Part shown: piece by piece, positions 54,849 through 64,000 of the stretch
Numbering within the stretch: position 1 is the stretch's first letter
Layout: each line of letters begins with the position of its first letter
Assembly: GCA_005784505.1 (NCBI GenBank)
Contig: VCAZ01000001.1
Span: 5,068,097-5,132,096, forward strand
DNA from: Bagarius yarrelli
Lineage: Eukaryota > Chordata > Actinopteri > Siluriformes > Sisoridae
Direction: 5' to 3'
Length of the DNA stretch: 64,000 bases
Position numbers and translations under genes: made by a program
The notes under the pieces: model-generated
The model's input: the letters and a program-made list of their open reading frames with translations, nothing else
The model's database searches: none
What the model was told of the DNA's origin: nothing

Positions 54849-57800
54849 TATTAATTATCATAGGTATTAGCCAGATGTCCAGACAATAAAACTAATATTA
54901 GTCAGAAATAGTGCTGGTTATTTAGAATGAAAATAATACAAAATGGTGTACCTTCGGCATTATGTGTATCACTTATGGTTTTGATATTGTCATCAACTGA
55001 AGATAAATTGTTGAAAAAAACCATTATTTTACTTGTTATTATTGAAATTGAGAATCAACTAACATTGTTATCTTTATCTACAATGAAGATAAAAATAACC
55101 ACATGATCTGCAAAAAAAATGTTTATTACAGAAAGGGCCGGAGTCCTGCTGAGTCCCGTCCCTCCTCAATCACTCAAACGTAAATGTGTAATAATTAGGA
55201 CAAAGTGTATGTCATTCCACTTCCAAACAACATTGAAAGAGACTAAAATTGACTTGTGGAGAATTACTTCTGCAACTTTACAGATGTCAATTGTTGTTTT
55301 TCTCCCTAAAATACATAATTAAATGTTACAATTTTGGAACACTTATTATGATATAATGTGTTAAAGCAGTGTGGGTGATAATGTGTTAAAGCAGTGTGGG
55401 TAAAGCAGTGTGTGAGTGTGGGTGGGTTTTTGGCCATGCAATATAGACAGTGTTTACCCGGCTGTGCTTGTGACATCACAGTCCAGTAGCTGAACTTCCT
55501 GTCTAGTAGAACACATTTTTTTGTGTTTGTATGGTGTGTTTTTGGTATAAAATTCATCATGGATTATTTATACATTGGAGCCCTCTGCGATATTGTATAA
55601 ATTTATTAAAATACTTAAATTACAATTACAAGCCTTTTGTGAAGTGCATACACTTTATTTAAAAATTTTTTAAATAGGCTATCAATGCATTTATTATATA
55701 TTTCACTAATTTTTGCAAACAGTTATGATGGGAATTGCAAGCATGAAGAGGTGCACCTAAAAATTACTCCAAAATTTAACTTATAGTATTAGGTTACTAT
55801 AAGGTTTAGGTTATTTAATAATGTGCCTTAAAAATATACTTTCAATACATAAAGTGCAAATAAATACTTTTAGAAAATAAACAAAACATTTAATTCAAGT
55901 ATATTTTTGTAAAATATATTTTTATAGAACATACTGAAAAACTATTATTTTAAAGTGTGTTAAAGGTTGAATTGTAAAAATAGGTAAAGGCATGAAATAT
56001 ATTACAAATACAATAAAGTATACTTTTTTTACTAAGGTGGTCAGGACTTTTATTCTGCAAGAGCAGATAGGTTAATAAGTTTATTAATACACCACCAGTA
56101 GTAATATCATTAGTAGAAATGCTTAGGTTTGGCAATGTTTAAGCTTCAGTCTCCAATGCATGGTGGTTACATAATACATGATATATTGTCATCTGGCCGT
56201 AATTATGGCCAGCTAAGAGCTTTTTTGAGGAAAAAGTTACATAATGAAGGGGTATTTCACTGATTCACAACTGTTCTAAGTTCTACAATGGTGGAACTCT
56301 TTTAACTAAAGGACGAAGATTTTGTACGACATTTAGTTTAAAATGTTTTTACATCAATACAGTGTTCATGTTTGCAACTTGTGGGTACATAAAGCATGTC
56401 CTTAAATCAGGTGCCTAATTTCAGTGTTGATTCCGCTGTTCAGCGGTGACCTGTGACCTGTTCATGTGGGACAGCAGGTTTGACAAAATACAGTAGCAAA
56501 CACATAATTCTCTACTGAACAGATTATAGGTGGTATTTTCTATTTACCCCTAATGTAGCAATCAACATACTCATTAACTTGTTTATTAAACGCTATGTGT
56601 TATTGGCTGTAGCAGAAAAATCAAAGTCTGTAAATGTAGTTAAATGTGCACATCACCTTCTGCCAAATTCCACTCCTTTGTGGGTTTAACGTTAGCTGAA
56701 CAACTTTTTAGCATATTTCCATAAAACATGACTGCTGCAATAAAAAGTTGATTCTTTAAACAGAAAATCTGCATTTGTTCACTTTTTAACTTTTTTCTTG
56801 CACAACACTCGCAAGTCACTCAGATTGCATTTTAACAATTTCAGTATGTTGATTCTAAGTCAGCAAGGGAAAATAAGCAAGTGTGTTCTGGGGGAAAAAA
56901 CCATAGTCATTAAAAAAAAAAAAAATACAAACATTAACGTCACCTATTACTATTACCTTAAATACTGAAGGTATTTTTTATATAACTTGTGTGGCTCTCT
57001 GTAAAGTTATCTCACTACCACACCAAGTCCAAAAAAAGTTTAAGTTCTAATGTTATGTAGGCCAAATCTTCTTTTAGGCCAAGTGTCTGTAGTTTACAAT
57101 GCTGAGAGTGAAAGAATGAAAACCCTGCTGTTTTACACTTATGTACTAAACGCCTATGTTTATTAGCTGACTTTAATGAGAGCTGACTTGTCACACATCA
57201 TCCGCTATCTAACGAGAAATAAACCTGGCAGCAGAGGAACTGCTTCTGGACGATTTTAAGTCCACTAAATTGTATATGACACCATTAAGATTCTTTTAGA
57301 CTTTAATTTTTTAACTTATTACATACCTTACATACCCTTAAACACTTTTTAATATCTGACACAAAAGCATAAATATAATTATTATTTAATTATACAATTG
57401 ATGTATGTGGTTCTCGTATCACGTTTAAGCATATAAAAGAAACCTACTTTGGGGATTTTATACCAAGCTTAGTTAATCTAGTGATATCTTTGTATTAGAT
57501 ACCTGAACCCCAAATGCTTTAGTGGATTCATCAATTCAGCAAATGTGTCTATAAAAAAAAGGAATGAAAAAGGTGAGAACCACCCAGAAATTACAAAATA
57601 TAACACTGCCTAAAGCAAAGAGTGATTTAGATGTCGTTGCATGCCAGGGCTGTATATTTTAACAGCCGCAAGTGGATTACAGGTGGGACTTTTCAAAAGC
57701 AGGAGATGATCTGCTGCTCAAAGACGTGTAGCAGGACGTCTCCACACCACCGCGCTGATAGTTATATACTGTAATGCTCAGAGTGGCCAGGACTAGAGAA

Positions 57801-60800
57801 GACTAAAAATAGCTGGCCTTAAGCTTGGAAAAATAACAAAAAAACAACCCAACAACACACATATACGCAAACAGGCTCCTATTTTAGATACGATCATCTG
57901 CATATGAATATTTTTATGTAACAATAACGAACATTAGAGCTCTATATAAATGCATGTAACCGATATTAAAAAAAAATCTTTACATTTTTTAGGAGATTAT
58001 GCAACCAATAAGCGCTGTTACAACCCCTTTATAGGAATTTTATGTCTTTGTGTGTGTGTGTGTGTGTGTCAGCATTAAAAGTAAGAGAAATTCTCATATT
58101 TAAGAATGTAATATCATTTTTTTTATTAATAGAAAGATATTAAAATATATTGTAAAAAGTTTGAAATCTGTAAACATTCTCATTCAGACCCCTACAGTAC
58201 CTACACACATTCCTACACAGTCTCCTGAACATCACACAATTCACACAAAGAATTAGCTTTATAACATGAGGTCAGACAGCTACCTCTTTTACTAATGATA
58301 GAAAAATAAAGAAATGTTTTTTACTAAGGCAAATCATGACTAATATGCTAATGTGTGTGAAACAAAAGCACACACTAATATAAAATAAAAATGTTTGCTG
58401 GGTATTTTTTTGGTCATAGAAAAATAGGCAATGATGGCAAATAAATGTATAAATTCTCTTTCTATTAAATAAAAAATTCAACATAGGTCTGCTTCAGGAT
58501 TCTGTCATGCTGTATTAGTGTTTATTGCGTAGGCATATAAATAATATAGCTATTAGTTCTAATTAGACTCTGAACTCACAGCTGGATGTAATGGTAATAA
58601 AACCTGCTGAGGCATGTGTTGCACCCACACACCCTTACACTTGTCTTTTGCTGTCTGTAATAACAAACACAGTTCAGACTGTAACTCATGCTGAAAGTCA
58701 AAAACACATCCCTCCTTTAGTATTACCAAGCTTAGTTTTTATCATAAGCACAGTTGCTGTAAATAGGCAATCACGCTGTTCTGTTTAAACCAGTTTCATC
58801 AGACTGTAGACTAAACAAACAGACAACTCATCCCACACAGATATTAATGGCAAAAAAATGGGTAACTTCTAAGACAAATCTGTTCCCGGTAGAGTTGCCG
58901 GAAAGCACTGACTGGGTACATGTGTTTGTACAAGTGGTTAGACCTGGACATTTTTCTCAATGAAAGCAGGTCCTTTAAAACACATCCGTTTACTGATTCT
59001 GACGCAGCCTCCCAGAACCACAAAATGTTCCAATAGTCCACTGCCTCATCCGACAGGAATGCTCCTAAAAAAACACATGGCACAGGTGCATCTACTCTCA
59101 CCACTGTGAATAGCTTCACTTTATCGCTTTGTGCTCAGACACTGCTGATGAATTAGATGCACCATTATATGATGAAATATTTTTAATCTTCTCTGAGCCA
59201 CGTGAAAGATAAACATTGCACAATATGGCACACAATCAACCTACAAAAAAGATCTACCAGCTATATACAACTACACTTAAAAAACTAATCATTTTTTATT
59301 ATAATATTGCAAGATTCCAGTAAGCAAATGTTATCGTGATACTTTTATGGAAACGTTTCCAGCAGCAGAAACCAGAGTAAATGATATGGAACAAACTATT
59401 TCCTTTCTTTCTTTTCCATCCATAACTTTTGGTGACTACTACTAAACACTACAACCAACCAAAGACAATGCAAGCTGATGCTACCTAGTTAGTTAATATT
59501 CATTAACCCTAGGCTTATTATACAGGAACCTGATGCTCTGGTTCTTGTCAGAAACACTCTGCACCTGCTGGGTCTAAAGAGAAAGTCTGCCTCAACTTTT
59601 GGCGCAAATCCGTCTGCCGACAAGGTTCAGCCGAGGACACTGGCAGCCTCTCCCCCATGAGCTCGCGTGCTGAAAAGCCTGAGTTCAGCTCAGGAGTCTA
59701 AGCTCACTGCCAGCTCTTCCATAACAAAATCAGACTCAGGCACCCAGGCTTCAGAGAGTGATTAGGTTTCACTCGCTGCTGTGTGTGTTCAGTGTGATGT
59801 TTTGAGCCCTGTGGCTTTTTTTTGGAATTAGCTGCATATTATTGTATTCTGGACTAGTACACATCTGTACTTTGTACACATCTTGCGCATATGCATTTTT
59901 ATATTTTTATGGGTTTATAGGGTTTTTAAGACACTTGTGGAAAAAGGAAATAAAGACATGCTTTGGTAGGAGTAACAGAAGATTATTATTACATGTCTTA
60001 AATGTATGAACTGGTGGCCCGATTAGCCTGAAATAATTAACTCTTGTTAAACTAGTTGATCATATAGATCAGAAATTATCCCAAAATTTATTTTCTAAAT
60101 AAATCATGCCACTTTTCATGCATGTATACTGTACAAGAGAAGACATGAATCTTTTAGCAGATCCTCAAAATGGCATAGCTTTACCTTTAATAGCTGAGTT
60201 TATTAACTCCTGTCACTCGCAACCTGACCAGTCTCATCGCCACATTACAGACTGTCACACTACTCCAAGAAAAACATTCAGTAGACACAAGTTTTGTTAA
60301 CCACAAGTTTCATGTGATTTCCAACCTTTACTTTGCCCATACATGCCTAACACTCCAGGCGCAGACATTGCAAAGAGACAATGACTGACAATGACTGATC
60401 AATGCTGAAACAAGGTAAAGCAATATCCCTTAGAGCCTCAAGCGGCCAAAAATAAGACAGCTACAAACTTCGATTGTATAAATTTATACTTAAATAGAAT
60501 TAAACCTGACACAAATAAAGCACAAAACTCTTTTATGGTAATACCAAGATATTTCATGTTGTTTCATGTGTTTGGCACGTTATAAGCAACAGAAGGAAAT
60601 CAATACAGACAGCAACATTCTTTAAAAAGTCTGCACAAAAGTGTGCGACTATACTGTATACCACCAATCATTTATCTAATGTCTTAGCCATCTTTATAGG
60701 GCAAATGATCAAAGAAAACTTTGTTACCCGGCTTAAAATAGTCAAACGTACTCTTTTTTTTTTATATATTGTGCAGCTCAAATTTTCCACTATGTGCCAG

Positions 60801-61585
60801 AGATTTTTTATTGTATTATATTAAATCTAGTGATTCAACACATAATAGTACAATTGAAATGAATTCGTAGAATAATAGCCAAGCAGTCTAAAACGAGATT
60901 AACATATCAAGCATACTGCATCAGTTTAGGCAGGCAGGCCTTTGTAGGCAAACTTGCTATCAGCTGATTGGCGGGAAAGCAACCCAATTCCTATCAGTTA
61001 CTAGGGTCTAAACACTAAATTGGCAAATCTTAAACAGGGCACCTTACTTAAACACAGCTCGTCTGTTTGCTCTGCTGCTTCCTCAGCCTGCCGCTATACA
61101 ACCCACCACCCCAGCTTCCCATCTCCTGCCTATTTGACTTAACAGGTAGTAATAAGACACAGCTACTGCGGCACTGTTTATTTTCTAAGGAACCTGTTTT
61201 TCCCCTAGCTCCACCCATATCTTGCCAATGAGCTGTTGCCTTTTTATTTTCACTTGTTTTGTGTTTGGTCCTTGATTATTTTTACCATGCACAGTTTTTG
61301 TGCCACGAATGAATGAAATTACATGTTGTTTTTTGTGGTTTTTTAAATAGATATTGTTAATGGACAATGGTAATTTTACAAACATGCAATATTGATTTAA
61401 TATGCTTTTTAGCTACTTTTCAGCACACCACATTAATTATGCCACTTTGAATGTAAGTGTAAATTAACATCTAGCGTTTGCTACTGTTACAGTTAAAACT
61501 GATATGATCTAAGCTACAACGAATAAAATTGATTATGAATGTTTAGATTTATAATGTGCAATAATCAAGAATTTACAATATAAGT
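54849..61585. other. AT-rich non-coding stretch
   Basis: No gene is supported. It contains a local duplication of GTGTTAAAGCAGTGTGGGT (about 55360 and 55382), a (GT)n run (58051-58069), and two GC-richer blocks at 57630-57815 (with a MEF2-type CTAAAAATAG at 57803-57812) and 59525-59780. A 91-codon minus-strand open frame at 58844-59119 matches nothing I know. Confidence 0.55.
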
Positions 61586-61589
61586 CATA

Positions 61590-61668
61590 TTGGCGGCACC
61601 GAGGGTCCTCCAAAAAAAATTCTGCTTAGGGTCCCCTTAAGGTTTGGGCCCGCCCTGATTTCCTGATT
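61590..61668 (-). mobile_element. hAT-like terminal fragment
   Basis: On the minus strand: a GGGCGGGCCCAAACCTTAAG stretch, then GGGACCCTAAGCAGAATTTT and CTCGGTGCCGCCAATATG. CAGGGCGGGCCC-type starts are common hAT termini in fish. Only this end is seen. Confidence 0.45.
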
Positions 61669-63275
61669 CCATATAATAAAGTGCACAGTAATTTTGCAAC
61701 CCTCATTATTATGCATGATATGCATGGTATACTGAAAGGTAAATCGGTATACTCACTACAATAACATATACTATTAATATTAATAGTATTAATAGTATAT
61801 CAGTATACCTAAAAAGCATATAAGATTATAATAAGATGTATTGAAACTAGCCGTAGTCATAAAGTTAATTAATAATTTAATTAAATATGTCTATTATTTT
61901 GTGACATGGTTTCATAGATAGTAAATAAAAAATTGTTATAATTTTCTTATATCATAAAGTGTTAACGTGATCAAACGCCTCAACCTGCACTTTAAATGTT
62001 TTTGCCACGTGCCTGCGGTTTGATTTGCTCAACGTGTATTCCATTTCCCCAGTTTTTTGCTTAAACCTGTCAGTGCTCATAAGTGAAAGCATATTGAACA
62101 CATGCTAACCCCCCCCCCCATCTTTTTTATATATAGGGGTTGATGGATTTGTAATCTACAGGGAATTATGTGCATGACATCACCCAAGGTACTTTAAACA
62201 TAATATTTTACCAGATGCAGCTCTGTGGAGAATCATTGTTTCATTGCCATCGTAATTTATCCTTTAAAACAGACTCCCCTTTAAAGAATAAAACTGCAAC
62301 AGCATGACCCTGCCTTCTATTTTGGCATATAAGATTATGCATATTCGTCAGAGCAATGCATCCCTAGCAGTGGTTTCATCATAGAAGTGTTGAAACTTTT
62401 TTTGACCTATTGACTGACCAACAAAACGAGTTTTAAACAAATAAAATGTAATTGTTTCGAGATGAGCAAATCTGTCGTTTATATCCATCTGCAGGGATTT
62501 AATGCATTGTTTCTGCAGATTCTGCCAGGTCTCTGTAGTGAAAAGCATTTGCTAAACAGATTATGTTTGCATAACTCGTTTTTTTCATCGCAAACCCAGA
62601 TTTAGATACAAGAACATTCAGGGTGGCAGTCAGCATGACAACATTCATGACAATGAGAGGAAGGTTTTATTGAGCCTTGCTAAAGAAGCTATTAGGTATA
62701 AAAAAGAGTGTCTACTGAAAGATTGCTGAAAAGAGTTCTTTACAAGATTCTAACTTTGGCTTATCATAAAATTCTCATGAAGTCTCTTTTAGCCCAAGTT
62801 TTCTTTCTATGTAAGTGAGTTTGCAAAAAAAGCTATTTATGTTTACCAAAAATGACATTACATCAGGTACAAGCAACACTTCCTCAACGGGTCTAACGTG
62901 TTTCACTTTTAAGAGGTAAACAGTATTAAAGGAACTAGACGTATTAGGTTTTGCTTAGTATTTGAGTAATCGCAGTGGTATCACTTGCCACACTATGAAT
63001 GGCGCAGCAGACACAACACCACAGTCAAAATAAACAAATCTACTTTGGTATGTGCTGTTGGCTAGTAGCGGCAAGGCTAACAGCGCACTAGGAGATAAAG
63101 CTAGCTTTAAACTTCATGCAACATAATTATGCCCAAAGACAGAGATGGACATTATCATTTTTCTTGGAAATGGAACAAGACTTTTTTCACATTAATCTCG
63201 ACTACTTACTAAAACTGTTAGCAATACTGATACTAAATAAACTAAACAATATTAAGAAATTGAGAGTGTGACAGT
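61669..63275. other. AT-rich non-coding stretch
   Basis: Nothing recognised except a palindromic AT segment at 61760-61805 and a C run near 62109. Confidence 0.6.
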
Positions 63276-63279
63276 GGAA

Positions 63280-63455
63280 GTTCTAGCACAGTGGTTGAGG
63301 TGTTGGATTGCTAACTGAAAGATTGGGATTCGATTCCCAGCACCACCAAGCTGCCACTGTTGGGCCCCTGAGCAATTCCCAAGTGCTTAGTTGTATAAAA
63401 GATATTTCTAAAATGTAAGTCACTCTGGATAAGGGCGTCTGCCAAATGATGTAAA
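63280..63455 (-). mobile_element. Interspersed repeat, SINE-like family 1, well preserved
   Basis: The + strand reads TAGCACAGTGGTTGAGGTGT (A-box-like), GGGATTCGATTCCCAGCACC (B-box-like), AAGCTGCCACTGTTGGGCC and GTCACTCTGGATAAGGGCGT, then CTGCCAAATGATG. This is the best copy of the family. The tRNA-like boxes on the + strand suggest that + is the transcribed direction and that the other copies quoted as + are in reverse, so the strand calls for this family are relative. Confidence 0.8.
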
Positions 63456-64000
63456 AGCAAATGATAAAAAAATACTTTTTTAACAGAGTTGGACCTAATT
63501 TAACAAGATACATTCACTGTAGGTTGATGTAGTACTTTTTAATTGCCCTTATGTCATCTTTTCATTAATAAAAGCATAAAAATCAGGCATGATCTCACAC
63601 GATGTTGGTATCGGATAATTTTTTGTAAATACAAGTTAAAGAGAAAGGTATTAGTGCTGAACTGATGTGTTTGCTTTACTTTTTTTAAAATAAAAAACAC
63701 AATAGATTATTAAGGTGCTAGTATTTGTAAGATGAATAGCTTATTCAGTTTGAAGTAATGACTTTGCAGGCAGTCAACAAACGTTACTACTGACAAAGTA
63801 CAAATGTCTGCCGTATACCGAAATATTTAATTTAGATTTTCATCACACATCATTGTATCATTCTGTAACTGGTACCATAGCTAATTTTCGAAACGAAAAA
63901 TCAGTGCTAGCAATCACAAAAGTCTGTAGACACTTTGGAAAAACCAATCTCTCTTCACTCCTACAGCAACACAGATGGATGAAGCACATATGGAACTTGT
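63456..64000. other. AT-rich non-coding end of window
   Basis: Nothing recognised. Confidence 0.6.

Noticed and set aside
58844..59119. 91-codon minus-strand frame
   Set aside because: Somewhat protein-like in composition, but no family, promoter or splice signals could be seen.

Overview
This window looks like one strand of a teleost fish chromosome, probably an otophysan such as a catfish. The evidence is a fish-type two-exon p27Kip1 gene with short introns, AT-rich DNA of roughly two-thirds A+T by eye, abundant (TA)n and (CA)n microsatellites, and fish repeat families (tRNA-headed SINEs, Tc1-like transposons, an RTE-like LINE, hAT MITEs, solo LTRs). The organism assignment is inference. 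Most of the 64 kb is gene-poor DNA and few open reading frames look like real proteins.

Region 1 (about 2.2-5.75 kb) is the one gene I recognise with confidence: cdkn1b (CDK inhibitor p27Kip1) on the + strand. It has a CpG-rich promoter, a long 5' UTR with upstream ORFs, two coding exons that join in frame to 161 residues, and a long U-rich 3' UTR. The 3' UTR carries two closely spaced miR-221/222 seed sites with a Pumilio element beside the second, the arrangement known from human CDKN1B. An AATAAA upstream of these sites could give a short mRNA without them.

Region 2 (about 5.75-50 kb) has no gene I can name. It holds an orphan CCAAT/TATA promoter-like stretch at 6.24-6.72 kb, a secretory-looking 144-codon ORF at 20.3 kb, and many mobile-element remnants. 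The clearest are a solo LTR with perfect 5-bp target duplications (25.6-26.0 kb), an RTE-type LINE remnant (30.8-31.8 kb), a hAT-type MITE with 8-bp target duplications (35.8-36.0 kb), two Tc1-like remnants (36.2 and 39.4-40.3 kb) and a tRNA-headed SINE (40.5-40.8 kb). There is also a minisatellite (35.2-35.6 kb), several perfect hairpins and several GC-richer islands that may be regulatory elements.

Region 3 (about 50-53.6 kb) is the most unusual part. Two small divergent genes, 2.1 kb apart, share an uncommon layout: each start codon sits at the extreme 3' end of exon 1 (ATG plus one base, then GTAAGT), and exon 2 encodes a small protein with a VGTQT[D/E] motif followed closely by a poly(A) signal. 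Between them lie an LTR-like TATA/poly(A) module and a GC-rich exon-like block. A 33-bp part of that block recurs exactly 1,404 bp upstream.

Region 4 (53.6-64 kb) is AT-rich non-coding DNA with SINE copies, a hAT-end-like fragment and a MEF2-type site. All function assignments rest on reading the sequence and on remembered family features; no database search was possible.
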